This document shows positions 1-8,324 of a stretch of 64,000 nucleotides of DNA, piece after piece. Source of the DNA: CAWJKP01 sp963843465 (lineage in GTDB: Bacteria > Planctomycetota > Planctomycetia > Pirellulales > Thermoguttaceae); NCBI GenBank assembly GCA_963843465.1, contig CAWJKP010000009.1, positions 1-64,000 on the forward strand. The letters are read 5' to 3'. Within the stretch, counting starts at the first letter, position 1; every line of letters starts with the position of its first letter. A program made the translations under genes and the position numbers. Below the pieces are notes generated by a model. The model had not been told where the DNA came from. It was given only the letters and a program-made list of their open reading frames with translations, and ran no database searches.

Positions 1-72
1 GCGTCTTGAGTCATCACCATCCCGATTCTGGCAGCCTGCGGGTCTGTCATTGCCTTCCTTGCTTAGCTTCCT

Positions 73-1056
73 ATGAAAGACCCCTTGATCCATCTCTGCT
101 GCGGAGACGCGCTGATCTTCTACGATCAGTGGGACTCGCCGGCGCTCATCGTTTCCGATGGGCCCTACGGTCTCAGCGGCTACGACGGCGATCTCGCACG
201 GCCGGAGCAACTCCGCCAGTGGTATGAGCCGCACGTTGCGGCATGGACCCGCCGTGCCACCGCAAGCACGACGCTTTGGTTCTGGAACACGGAGGTCGGC
301 TGGGCCGAAGTCCACCCCGTTCTGCGGGACGCGGGCTGGATCTATCGGGCGTGCTGCGTCTGGGACAAAGGGCTCGCCCACGTCGCCGGCAACACGAACA
401 CGCAAACGCTGCGGAAGTTCCCCGTCGTCACCGAGGTATGCGTCCACTACGTCCGGCAACCTCAGTTCCGATTGACCGCCGCGGACTCTCCGCTTTCTGC
501 CCAGCAGTGGCTCCGGGCGGAGTGGCGGCGGACCGGGCTACCTCTCACCAAGTCGAACGAGGCGTGCGGCGTGAAGAACGCCGCCACCCGCAAGTATCTC
601 ACCAGCGATTACCTGTGGTACTTCCCGCCGCCCGATGTGTTCCAACGGCTGGTGGACTACGCCAACACGCACGGCGACCCCTCGGGCCGTCCCTACTTCT
701 CGGTTGACGGCGAGACGAGCCTGGCGGCTTCACAGTGGGAGCAGCTTCGCGGGAAGTTTCACTGTGAGGCCGGGGTGACCAACGTCTGGCACGTCCCGGC
801 GGTGCGCGGCAAGGAACGGATCAAGGTCCAGGGCAGCGTAGTCCATCCCAACCAGAAGCCGCTCGCCCTCATGCAGTTGCTCGTGAAAAGTTGCTCGGAC
901 CCGGGCGACGTGGTGTGGGAGCCGTTCGGCGGCCTTTGCACCGCCTCGATCGCGGCGGTGGAAGCCGGGCGGATGGCATTTGCCGCCGAGATCAAGCAGG
1001 CCGTGTACGAGCAAGCACTTCAACGAATCCAACGAACCCGGCAAGTCGCCCTATGA
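73..1056 (+). CDS. DNA methyltransferase, N4-cytosine/N6-adenine type
   Basis: Predicted SAM-dependent DNA base methyltransferase of 327 aa. Near the N-terminus is a DGPYG version of the catalytic (D/N/S)PP(Y/W) motif IV at about residues 30-34. The C-terminal part carries HPNQKP followed by WEPFGG, the usual end motif of this fold (target-recognition side, then SAM-binding FxGxG). The order, catalytic motif first and SAM motif last, is that of the beta class. The ATG at 73 was chosen because the conserved block starts 25 codons later. The stop overlaps the next gene by ATGA. No restriction endonuclease is adjacent, so it is an orphan enzyme. It is the first of seven methylases in this region. 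Target base and site cannot be told. Confidence 0.85.
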   Translation: MKDPLIHLCCGDALIFYDQWDSPALIVSDGPYGLSGYDGDLARPEQLRQWYEPHVAAWTRRATASTTLWFWNTEVGWAEVHPVLRDAGWIYRACCVWDKGLAHVAGNTNTQTLRKFPVVTEVCVHYVRQPQFRLTAADSPLSAQQWLRAEWRRTGLPLTKSNEACGVKNAATRKYLTSDYLWYFPPPDVFQRLVDYANTHGDPSGRPYFSVDGETSLAASQWEQLRGKFHCEAGVTNVWHVPAVRGKERIKVQGSVVHPNQKPLALMQLLVKSCSDPGDVVWEPFGGLCTASIAAVEAGRMAFAAEIKQAVYEQALQRIQRTRQVAL

Positions 1057-1558
1057 CGAAGACAGGCATCGGTAGCCATACTCGCGCCTTCCAAGGGGCG
1101 ACTGACTGCTGGCTAACGCCGCCGGAGATCATCAAGGCGCTTTGGCCGTTTGATCTTGACCCTTGCGCCGCCCCGGCCAGCCGTGGGCGACAGCAAAGTC
1201 CCACTACACTCCGCCGCGGGACGGCCTGCAACTGCCGTGGTTCGGCCGCGTGTGGCTCAATCCGCCCTACGGCCAGGAGACGGGACGATGGCTCGGCCGG
1301 CTGAGTCAGCATGGCAACGGGATCGCTTTGATCTTCGCCAGAACCGAAACGGCGATGTTCTTCGAGCATGTCTGGGCCAAGGCGGATGGGGTCCTGTTCC
1401 TGGAAGGGCGGTTGCATTTCTACCAGGTGGACGGGACCCGGGCCAAGGGCAACGCCGGCGGCCCATCGGTGCTACTGGCCTACGGCGACGGGAATGCCCG
1501 AGCGTTACAGCACTGCTCGCTGAAGGGGGCGTTCTGTACGACAGCTACAAGGCAGTGA
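1053..1558 (+). CDS. Phage-type N6-adenine DNA methyltransferase (Dam family), frameshifted
   Basis: The first part reads TDCWLTPPEII...LDPCAAP in one frame. From about 1,190 the homology continues in another frame with WFGRVWLNPPYG and an ARTETAMF segment. Together these make a phage DNA N-6-adenine methyltransferase with the LDPCA start and catalytic NPPY motif, about 168 aa, normal for the family. The frame change corresponds to loss of one base near 1,185-1,200, a true mutation or a sequence error. The ATG overlaps the preceding stop (ATGA), so the two methylases are translationally coupled. A second member of the same family lies at 16,847. Confidence 0.75.
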
Positions 1559-1577
1559 GAATTCGCAAGCCGCTGAA

Positions 1578-1613
1578 AACCAGTTAGCCGTGTTTTGCAA
1601 CTCTTTATTGGGC
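1578..1613 (+). promoter_or_regulatory. Recurrent 35-nt promoter-like motif, copy 1
   Basis: AACCAGTT is followed, at the fixed spacing seen in all copies, by TTTTGCAACTCTTTATTGG. It begins in the stretch after the Dam-like gene and ends 11 nt before the ATG at 1,625. The spacing of the AACC box to CAACTC (16 nt) resembles an ECF-sigma promoter, but that is inference. Confidence 0.55.
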
Positions 1614-1624
1614 AGGGACGTGGC

Positions 1625-1798
1625 ATGGATACGAAACGTGCCGAGATCATGGCCACGGCCCGCACGCAAGATACCGATAGCCGCTGTCATAACGTGCGCC
1701 GAGGCATTGGCAAGCGGCTGAAGCGGAAGGGTGCAAAGCAAGTCCGTCAACATTTTCAACACAAGGACCGCCGCGAGGCGGGAGAACCATGCGACTGA
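1625..1798 (+). CDS. Small basic hypothetical protein
   Basis: 57 aa, rich in Arg, Lys and His. It starts 11 nt after promoter motif copy 1, and its end overlaps the next gene's ATG at 1,789. No recognisable domain. An upstream in-frame ATG at 1,595 lies inside the promoter motif and is less likely. Support is positional only. Confidence 0.4.
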   Translation: MDTKRAEIMATARTQDTDSRCHNVRRGIGKRLKRKGAKQVRQHFQHKDRREAGEPCD

Positions 1799-1962
1799 TC
1801 TCCTTCACCCTGGCCCTGATAACCAACACCCTGATCTTTTGGGCCGGTGGCGCGTTTGCCCTGGCGATGGCCCTGGAACAGGTCCACCACAGGCTCACGC
1901 CCGATCAACTGATGTGGGCCTTGAGTTGGCCGGTCAACTGCTACCACTGGATCGTTGGGTAA
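1789..1962 (+). CDS. Small membrane protein
   Basis: 57 aa with one hydrophobic N-terminal segment (residues 3-28, LISFTLALI... to FALAMAL) and a short polar and aromatic tail ending in WIVG. The purine-rich GGGAGAA lies just upstream of the ATG. It overlaps the preceding gene by ten bases. Probably a single-pass inner-membrane microprotein; function unknown. Confidence 0.5.
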   Translation: MRLISFTLALITNTLIFWAGGAFALAMALEQVHHRLTPDQLMWALSWPVNCYHWIVG

Positions 1963-1996
1963 CCATGACGCCGCGAATCAATCCCTTTTACCAGCC

Positions 1997-2245
1997 ATGA
2001 CCAAGACCACCCCGCTGAAGCCCGGCCAATTGGTCTACAAGGGCCATTGCGTCAACCCAGCAACATTCCATCGCAAGACCTACGACCTCCAGCAGCTTGT
2101 GGGCTGTTGCCGCGACTGCGGAAAAGTGTTGCAGGGCACCGACGCCCTGCCGGCCGCTGACCCTTACGACAGCGAGATCAAGGGCATCAGCACCAAGATC
2201 GTCCAGTGCAAGACCTGCCGCGAGGCCAGCAACCAGGAGGTCTGA
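1997..2245 (+). CDS. Zinc-ribbon microprotein
   Basis: 82 aa with two cysteine pairs, CCRDC in the middle and CKTC near the C-terminus, the pattern of a small zinc ribbon. An upstream ATG at 1,955 would overlap the previous gene, so the ATG at 1,997 is preferred. No enzyme motif. It is one of at least six Cys-pair microproteins in this operon. Confidence 0.55.
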   Translation: MTKTTPLKPGQLVYKGHCVNPATFHRKTYDLQQLVGCCRDCGKVLQGTDALPAADPYDSEIKGISTKIVQCKTCREASNQEV

Positions 2246-2295
2246 CGTGGTCCTGTGCCCTGCCTGCTACTACAAGAGCGCGATGCAACTTTGAC

Positions 2296-2889
2296 ATGAC
2301 CACCATGTATAGCACCATCTACGCCGACCCGCCGTGGCCCTACGACAACGTGGACGGTCCACGGGCTGCTCCAGGCCATCGGCCGAATAGTTGGAACAAA
2401 GTGACCGGCTCGGTGAGTTCTGCCGGCCGCTACGGCAGCATGTCCATCCGCGAGATCGAAGCCCTGCCGGTGCGAGAGGCGGCAGTAAATGCCGCCCACC
2501 TGTACCTGTGGACCACCAACTCGTTCCTGGTTGAAGCACATGAGATTGTCGGGGCTTGGGGCTTTGTTCCCAAGACGGTGTTGACCTGGGTGAAGGTGAA
2601 GGCGGACGGCAGCCCGTCGATGAAGACCGGCTACTACTACCGCAGTGCGACAGAGCATCTTCTGTTCGCAGTGCGTGGAAGCCTGCGTCTGGCGGGCCCG
2701 TGCCGGCCGACAGCCTACTTGTTGCCGCGGGGGGCGCACAGCGTCAAGCCCGATTTCTTCTACGACCTGATCGAAGAGCAGAGCCCCGGGCCTTACCTGG
2801 AACTGTTCGCCCGCAGGCCGCGGGCGGGTTGGGATCAATGGGGCAACCAGATCGACTCCACTTTCACCTTTGAGGCGAGCCATGAATAA
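2296..2889 (+). CDS. MT-A70 family N6-adenosine methyltransferase
   Basis: 197 aa. The diagnostic catalytic motif DPPWPY lies at about residues 12-17, followed by the family blocks LYLWTTN, VKTVLTW-like text and a C-terminal LELFARRPR..GWDQWGNQ. MT-A70 proteins methylate adenine N6 in DNA (phage and bacterial members) or RNA. The open frame extends upstream to 2,206 but lacks homology there; the ATG at 2,296 puts the catalytic motif at the usual distance. The stop overlaps the start of the next gene. Third methylase of the cluster. Confidence 0.85.
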   Translation: MTTMYSTIYADPPWPYDNVDGPRAAPGHRPNSWNKVTGSVSSAGRYGSMSIREIEALPVREAAVNAAHLYLWTTNSFLVEAHEIVGAWGFVPKTVLTWVKVKADGSPSMKTGYYYRSATEHLLFAVRGSLRLAGPCRPTAYLLPRGAHSVKPDFFYDLIEEQSPGPYLELFARRPRAGWDQWGNQIDSTFTFEASHE

Positions 2890-3277
2890 AGCGACCTTAC
2901 GCGACGTGATCCGGCTGTGGACGAGGGCCCAGAAGGTCATGGAGGAGATGAAGGCCCGCAACCGCTGCGGGGCCGCTGCCACGGAGTCACAGGATGCCCA
3001 ACTTGACGCCACCCTGGAGGAAATTCTAACCCTTCAGGAAGAGGAAAACGATGCCCGCGCCCTGGCCGACGCCTTAGATGGCGGCCGTCTCACCAAGAAA
3101 GGCAAGTTGGTCCTGGAAGCCTTGGTCACTTTGGAGGAGGCCAAGCTGAACGACGACCCGCCTTTGATCGTCCACTGGGCCGCCGTCCTCGTCGAGAAGG
3201 CCGGAGCCCTGGCGGCCGAGTACCTGATGGGGGAGGCATTAGACATCGTTGCCAAGGAAGAGGGCGACGAAGACTGA
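2882..3277 (+). CDS. Hypothetical helical protein
   Basis: 131 aa, strongly charged and predicted mostly helical, with Glu/Leu-rich heptad-like stretches such as LDATLEEILTLQEEEND. It sits between two DNA methylases with overlaps at both ends (ATGAATAA before, ATGA after), so it is translated with them. No family recognised. Confidence 0.6.
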   Translation: MNKATLRDVIRLWTRAQKVMEEMKARNRCGAAATESQDAQLDATLEEILTLQEEENDARALADALDGGRLTKKGKLVLEALVTLEEAKLNDDPPLIVHWAAVLVEKAGALAAEYLMGEALDIVAKEEGDED

Positions 3278-4035
3278 TGGCCACGCCCAAGATCACCTAT
3301 CGCCAGTACGGCGGCAAGGCGTCCATCGCCAAGTGGGTTGTCTCCCACTTCCCGCAGCACCGGATCTACATGGAGCCCTGCTGCGGCTCGGCCGCCGTGC
3401 TGTTGGCAAAGCCCCGCTCGTTCGCCGAGATCGTCAACGATCTGGACGAGGTGGTCATGGGCATGTGGAAAGCAATCCAGTCGCAGCCAGAGCAATTGGC
3501 TACGCTGATCTGGGCCACGCCCTATACGGCTGCCAATTGGCGCGAGCAACCGGTAGGCGACATCGACCAGGCCGTGCTGCTGATGGCCCAGGGCACGCAG
3601 TTCTACTGCGGCAACGGCAACAATTCAACCTGGTCGCTGGATAAGTCCTCAGCCCCGCATAAGCCCAAGAGCGAGGTCTGGGCCGACTGGTTCCAACGAG
3701 TGCTCCCGGCCGCCAACCGGATGCGCGGGGTCGCGCTGCTGCACGAGGACGCACTGGCCGCAATCCAGCGGGTCCACAACGACCCCGAGGCCCTGATCTA
3801 CGTCGATCCGCCCTACGTGGGCCACGAGGACGAGTACCGCTACCGCGTTGACTATCCGGCAATGGTCGAATTGCTGAACTCGGCCAGTGCCAAGGTGATC
3901 GTGTCCGAGTCGCTAGCGGCTGCGAGCTTCTACCCGCATTGGAACCGGATCACGCGGGACACACCCCGCCGAGGAGCCTGCGAGCGTCGGGGCGAGTGCA
4001 GCAACAAGGTCGAGATCCTCTTCACCAACTTCTGA
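3277..4035 (+). CDS. D12-class N6-adenine DNA methyltransferase
   Basis: 252 aa. The N-terminal GGKASIAKWVVSHFPQH and YMEPCCGSAAVLL form the SAM-binding motif of the D12/Dam alpha class. DPPYVG at about residues 173-178 is catalytic motif IV. The protein ends NKVEILFTNF, typical of the family. This class methylates adenine in short palindromes. It overlaps the previous stop by ATGA. No partner endonuclease is visible, so it is an orphan or protective methylase. Confidence 0.88.
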   Translation: MATPKITYRQYGGKASIAKWVVSHFPQHRIYMEPCCGSAAVLLAKPRSFAEIVNDLDEVVMGMWKAIQSQPEQLATLIWATPYTAANWREQPVGDIDQAVLLMAQGTQFYCGNGNNSTWSLDKSSAPHKPKSEVWADWFQRVLPAANRMRGVALLHEDALAAIQRVHNDPEALIYVDPPYVGHEDEYRYRVDYPAMVELLNSASAKVIVSESLAAASFYPHWNRITRDTPRRGACERRGECSNKVEILFTNF

Positions 4036-4104
4036 GACCGCAGCCATGACCATGCGCAACCCGTTTCTCGGCTTTGAGGTCAACCAACACCACTGCCAAC
4101 AGCA

Positions 4105-4866
4105 ATGAACAACAGTCAGATCAAGCCTGAAGCCGCACCCGACGACCGCGCAACCGCTGTAAAGCGCATTGCCGACTCCCTGGACCTGGCAGTGTTGAAG
4201 CCCACCGCAACGGCGGCCGAGGTGCGCGCAGCCGGCGAGATGGTGAGCCGCTACGGAATAAAATCCGTCTGCGTCCCAACCAGTTTGGTCTCTTTTGCAA
4301 CTCTTTATACGGACCGAGTGTGTGCTGTTGTCGGTTTCCCGCACGGCAACACCACGCCGTTTACCAAGACGGTGGAGGCCGTGGAAGCGATGGGTTCCGG
4401 GGCGAAGGAGATCGACGTAGTGGTCAACTACGGCCGGCTCCTGGATGGCGACCCGGGCCCAATAAGAACGGAGTTGACCCGCATCGTCGCCGAGGCCCGC
4501 CCGCGAGGGGCGATCGTCAAAGCCATCCTGGAGACTTGCTATTACACGCCGACCCAGATCAGGGACGCCTCCCGCCTGTGTGCTGATTGCGGCGTGGATT
4601 ACATCAAGACCTCGACCGGCTTCGCGCCGCAGGGAGCAACCCCAGAGGTGGTGCAGATCATGCTCGACGCCGTAAGGGACGGCTACCGATGCGGAGTCAA
4701 GGCCAGCGGCGGAATCAACAGCCACGCCGATGCAATCCGTTACCTGGACATGGGTTGCACTCGCATCGGCTCGTCCAAGTTCCAGGAATTGGCGACCAGT
4801 TTCTCGGCTTTGAGGTCAACCAACACCACTGCCAACAGCAATGAACAACAGTCAGATCAAGCCTGA
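4105..4866 (+). CDS. deoC: Deoxyribose-phosphate aldolase, copy 1
   Basis: Cleaves 2-deoxyribose-5-phosphate to acetaldehyde and glyceraldehyde-3-phosphate (class I aldolase, TIM barrel). Visible landmarks are VVGFPHG, the KEIDVVVN strand, KAILETCYY, the Schiff-base lysine motif YIKTSTGF and the second lysine in VKASGGI. The aldolase body ends near residue 230 (GSSKF). The last 23 residues come from reading into the start of copy 2 and are an artefact of the duplication. It presumably channels deoxyribose from nucleoside turnover together with the deoxyribosyltransferase-like gene downstream. The 35-nt promoter-like motif occurs inside the coding sequence at 4,278. Confidence 0.9.
   Translation: MNNSQIKPEAAPDDRATAVKRIADSLDLAVLKPTATAAEVRAAGEMVSRYGIKSVCVPTSLVSFATLYTDRVCAVVGFPHGNTTPFTKTVEAVEAMGSGAKEIDVVVNYGRLLDGDPGPIRTELTRIVAEARPRGAIVKAILETCYYTPTQIRDASRLCADCGVDYIKTSTGFAPQGATPEVVQIMLDAVRDGYRCGVKASGGINSHADAIRYLDMGCTRIGSSKFQELATSFSALRSTNTTANSNEQQSDQA
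4278..4312 (+). promoter_or_regulatory. Promoter-like motif copy inside deoC copy 1
   Basis: AACCAGTTT and TTTTGCAACTCTTTAT occur with the same 15-nt spacing as the intergenic copies, but within deoC codons. It may be an intragenic promoter or chance codon use; functional status is uncertain. Confidence 0.3.
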
Positions 4867-5537
4867 AGCCACACCCGACGACCGCGAAACCGCTGTAAAG
4901 CGCATTGCCGACTCTCTGGACCTGGCAGTGTTGAAGCCCACCGCAACGGCGGCCGAGGTGCGCGCAGCCTGCGAGATGGTGAGCCGCTACGGAATAAAAT
5001 CCGTCTGCGTCCCAACCAGTTTTGTCTCTTTTGCAACTCTTTATACGGACCGAGTGTGTGCTGTTGTCGGTTTCCCGCACGGCAACACCACTCCGTTTAC
5101 CAAGACGGTGGAGGCCGTGGAGGCGATGGGTTCCGGGGCGAAGGAGATCGACGTAGTGGTCAACTACGGCCGGCTCCTGGATGGCGACCCGGGCCCAATA
5201 AGGACCGAGCTGACCCGCATTGTCGCCGAGGCCCGCCCGCGAGGGGCGATCGTCAAAGCGATCCTGGAGACTTGCTATTACACGCCGACCCAGATCAGGG
5301 ACGCCTCCCGCCTGTGCGCTGATTGCGGCGTGGATTACATCAAGACCTCGACCGGCTTCGCGCCGCAAGGAGCAACCCCAGACGTGGTGCAGATCATGCT
5401 CGACGCCGTAAGGGGCGACTATTGGTGCGGAGTCAAGGCCAGCGGCGGAATCAACAGCTTACGCTGATGCAATCCGTTACCTGGACATGGGCTGTACCCG
5501 CATCGGCTCCTCCAAGTTTGGGGACTTGCTGCCATGA
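4841..5537 (+). CDS. deoC: Deoxyribose-phosphate aldolase, copy 2 (one-base insertion)
   Basis: Second copy of the aldolase with the same catalytic motifs (KAILETCYY, YIKTSTGF, VKASGGI). At about 5,459 copy 1 reads AGCCACGCCGAT and this copy reads AGCTTACGCTGAT, one base longer. The uncorrected frame stops at 5,467 after GGINSLR. Removing the base restores YADAIRYLDMG..RIGSSKFGDLLP and a stop at 5,535-5,537. The corrected protein is about 231 aa, the normal family length. The stop overlaps the next ATG (5,534), so copy 2 looks like the original in-operon member. Confidence 0.85.
5014..5048 (+). promoter_or_regulatory. Promoter-like motif copy inside deoC copy 2
   Basis: Same internal motif as in copy 1, 736 bp further on, with AACCAGTTTT and TTTTGCAACTCTTTAT. 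It is a product of the duplication. Confidence 0.3.
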
Positions 5538-6603
5538 AAACAGACTACTTTCTACAACCGAGTCTACCTCTCAGGTCCAATTGACAACGCCAAGGATTTC
5601 GGTACATCGGCTGGCGCAATGATGTCAAATGCAGGTTGGCCGATCTTAACCTGATCTTCCTCGATCCGTGCTCCAAGCCGATGCAGGCAGGCTACGGTTG
5701 CGAAGACCTGGAGAATCACGCTAAACGAATAAAGCAAAAGAAGAACGGCGACTATGAGGCCATTTCCCGTGACATGCGATTGATTCGTTGCCTTGACCTG
5801 CGTCTCGCAGACCTGGTGACTTTTCCATTGTTCATCTGGACCGCACAGTCTACTCGACAGGGACGCACGAAGAGATCGCCCTGTTAAATCGGCGTAAGGT
5901 GCCGATCCTGATTCACGTCGAGCAAGGAAAGGCAAACCTTCCTGATTGGTACTGGGGAACGCTGCCGCATCAGCATGTCTTTAGTACCTGGGATGAGCTA
6001 CTGGCCTACATCCGGCACATTGCCCACGATGCACCGCCGATTGACACTTACAACCGATGGCGGTTCCTTGATTATGGCACGCTCTATGGAAAGAGAGCCA
6101 TTACCGTATCCAATGGGATGGTCGCCTGTGTCAGTCCCGAGGACCATGCCTACTTGAGCCAGTGGCACTGGTCTGCAATCCCGCAAGGCAACGCGAGACA
6201 GCGTGCTCAAGGGCACAACGGCTGGCGGGCAATGCGCAAGCAGAAGTGTGCGGGGGTGCCTATCACACGATACATGCACCAGGAAGTTGTGCTACGCATG
6301 GGGCTACCTTATGACCCTGAGACACTTCAGGTCGATCACTTGGATCGCAACGCACTGAACAACGACCGCGACAACCTGCGTGTTACGACGCGCAGCATCA
6401 ACTTGCACAATCGAGGCAAGCAGCTTAACAGCACGGCGGGTCCGAAAGGCATTTGGACCGACGAAGAGGGCCAATACCATCCTGAAATCGGTGTTTGTGG
6501 TTCCCATTACAAGTTGGGCTGCTACCAAACGCTTGAAGAGGCGCAACGCATACGAAACGCAGTCGGGCGTGAACTACTTGGGGACAACTATCATGAAACC
6601 TGA
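5534..6603 (+). CDS. Nucleoside 2-deoxyribosyltransferase-like domain joined to HNH-AP2 endonuclease, frameshifted
   Basis: The N-terminal part reads RVYLSGPIDNAKDFG, then LRLADLV..F and HLDRTVYSTGTHEEIALLN, the pattern of nucleoside 2-deoxyribosyltransferases (base exchange on deoxynucleosides). It changes frame near 5,545, 5,605 and 5,820. The last frame runs without a stop into an HNH endonuclease: QVDHLDRNALNNDRDNLR (HNH core) followed by an AP2-like segment (KGIWTDEEGQY...GCYQTLEEAQRIRNAV). Either the HNH-AP2 module has inserted into or fused with the transferase, or a stop has been lost between them near 6,045. The ATG at 5,534 overlaps the deoC stop. Confidence 0.65.
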
Positions 6604-6809
6604 CTCCAGCACGCCGAAACGCACCGTCGTCAAAGGCTTGAGCTTCGAGGTTGCCAGCAACCTGGCAGGCTTCGTCATCGCCTACGCGATGTTCGGCAAC
6701 ATCAACAGTTGCCTTGTCTTCACCGCCGTCTGCTTCCTCGTGAAGACGGCCATCTTCTACTATCACGAGTCGCATTTGGCACCAGATCCCCTTTGGGAAG
6801 AAACCATGA
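6593..6809 (+). CDS. DUF2061-type small membrane protein
   Basis: About 71 aa with two hydrophobic helices (SNLAGFVIAYAMFG and SCLVFTAVCFLVKTAIFYYHE), matching the DUF2061 family of predicted bacterial membrane proteins. The frame stays open past 6,809. The next gene begins with ATGA at 6,806, so the true stop is probably that TGA after a one-base slip. Starts within the end of the HNH gene. Confidence 0.5.
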
Positions 6810-7235
6810 GCACCAGAACCAGGAAGCGACTCGTCGAGGCAAAGCGAAAGAGGGCTTCGGCACAGGGGTCGATTTACGTCGGCCGGAACGATCTTTGTCC
6901 CTGTGGCTCCGGCAAGAAGGCCAAGCACTGCTGCCTGGCCAAGATCGAGGCCCTGGAAGCGTTGCCGCCAGCCCATCCGCGAGCAGATCGTTGCCGCCAA
7001 GATCCTGGGGCACTTCGGCGAGCCGTCCAGCCGGTGCCGGCCGCCGTCGCCGCGAAGTTCGCCGCCGTCAGTGGCGCAGCCGGTACTGCTGCTGCCGCCA
7101 CCGACAGTCTCGCCCAGGCCATCGTGGCCGCCGCCTGCTGGAAACCGGCGCCAACGATATGTGCGCCGGGGAGGGCAAGCGGGGCCCAAGGGCGGGCCGC
7201 GCCGGTCGTTCCGCCGGAACCGTGCGACTCTATGA
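6806..7235 (+). CDS. SEC-C zinc-motif protein, frameshifted
   Basis: The ATG follows the DUF2061 gene. The N-terminus is basic (STRTRKRLVEAKRKRAS), then GRNDLCPCGSGKKAKHCC, a clear SEC-C zinc-binding motif (CxC...HCC) as in SecA tails and many small proteins. After LEAL the likely continuation RQPIREQIVAAKILGHFGE lies in another frame, so at least one frameshift occurs near 6,960. The Ala/Pro-rich remainder is uncertain. The stop near 7,235 overlaps an ATG at 7,232. Confidence 0.5.
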
Positions 7236-7351
7236 CTTCAGTTGCAGCGGGGTCCAGGGTCGATGAAGCGTACAAGTCGCGTCGCTTCCACACCATTGTC
7301 GAGGCTACCAAAGCCTACAACAAGTTAGCCCGAACATCATGGAGAATTCGC

Positions 7352-7998
7352 ATGGCTGAATCCAATACCCGCTGGCAAGAAGCCCAGAAACACGAGAAGC
7401 GATACTGGGGAACTTGCCTGGGAATGACGGCCTGGGGCGAGTTCTGCAAAGGCGAAATGTACGTCCGCGAAATGGGACTGTTCGCGGACTACGGCACGCC
7501 AATGGCGAGCTGGCCATGCCGGGCAAGACCATCCTGGACGTGGGCGGCGGCCCGGTCAGCATGACACTCCGCTGCATCGGTGCCGAGCGGCTGGTCGTCG
7601 CGGACCCCTGCGAATGGCCGCCTTCAGTCCGCAGGCGATACGCCAACTACAAGATTGAGTTCATCCGGCGCCCGGGCGAGATCCTGGGCAGCCGACACCT
7701 CGGCAACACCGCGTTCGACGAGGTGTGGCTGTACAACGTGCTCCAGCACGTCCAGGACCCGGCCAAGGTCGTAGCCAACGCTGTCGCCCGCGTCTCGCCC
7801 CACGGCGTCCTGCGCATCTTCGAGTGGCTCTACATCCCGGCGGACGACTGCCACCCCCACGTTCTCACGCCCGAGGGCCTCCTGAACTGGCTCCGCGGCT
7901 GCTGCATCCTGAAAGTCGGGCTTCCGCACCTCAAGGAGTTCTGGTCGGACGCCACCGCCTTCACGGGAATCTTCTCACCACCTGGAATGCCAACATGA
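7352..7998 (+). CDS. Class I SAM-dependent methyltransferase, frameshifted
   Basis: The N-terminus RWQEAQKHEKRYWG..FCKGEMY is followed, after a frame change near 7,500, by KTILDVGGGPVSM, a textbook SAM motif I (D-x-G-G-G). Further on come EVWLYNVLQHVQDP and VLRIFEWLY, the post-I and beta-sheet blocks of class I methyltransferases. About 215 aa when joined. No DNA-methylase NPPY motif, so the substrate is probably not DNA; sugar, lipid or small-molecule substrates are possible. An alternative start is the ATG at 7,232. Confidence 0.65.
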
Positions 7999-8324
7999 AC
8001 CGGAACAACGACAACCCCCTCAGCATCCTGCTCGGCCTCATGGCGATGTCGGCCTTGATCGCAGCGGCCATTTTCATGGGCAAGCCGGCCATTCGACCGG
8101 CTCCACAGCCGCCCGCGACCGCGGGTGACTGGGAGGTACTGCGGCTCCCGCTGCCGCCGGACACGGAGCCAGCGCCGCTGCCGCCGGCCGAGCCCAAGAT
8201 CGAGCCCGAGATCAAGCCAATCGAGCCCGAGATCAAGCCGGCCGAGCCCAAGGTCAAGCCGCCGGCTGCACCCGAGTCCAAGCCCGACTCCGGGATCGCA
8301 CCGAAACCCCCAAGCAAGCCATGA
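7995..8324 (+). CDS. Membrane-anchored Pro/Glu/Lys repeat protein
   Basis: 109 aa. One hydrophobic segment near the N-terminus (ILLGLMAMSALIAAAIFMG), then a rigid low-complexity tail of repeated PxIKP/PEIKP/EPKxKP units (about residues 68-95), like a TonB-style Pro-rich spacer. Probably a single-pass protein with a spacer exposed outside the cytoplasmic membrane. Overlaps the methyltransferase before and the next gene after by ATGA. Function unknown. Confidence 0.6.
   Translation: MNRNNDNPLSILLGLMAMSALIAAAIFMGKPAIRPAPQPPATAGDWEVLRLPLPPDTEPAPLPPAEPKIEPEIKPIEPEIKPAEPKVKPPAAPESKPDSGIAPKPPSKP

Larger units (their letters stand above)
4063..5534 (+). repeat. Tandem duplication of about 736 bp containing deoC
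   Basis: The segment from 4,063 to about 4,798 is repeated from 4,799 to about 5,534. Equivalent points, such as GTTTCTCGGCTTTGAGG and the two deoC ATGs at 4,105 and 4,841, are 736 bp apart. The copies are nearly identical, with scattered substitutions and a divergent 3' end, so the duplication is fairly recent. Confidence 0.9.
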
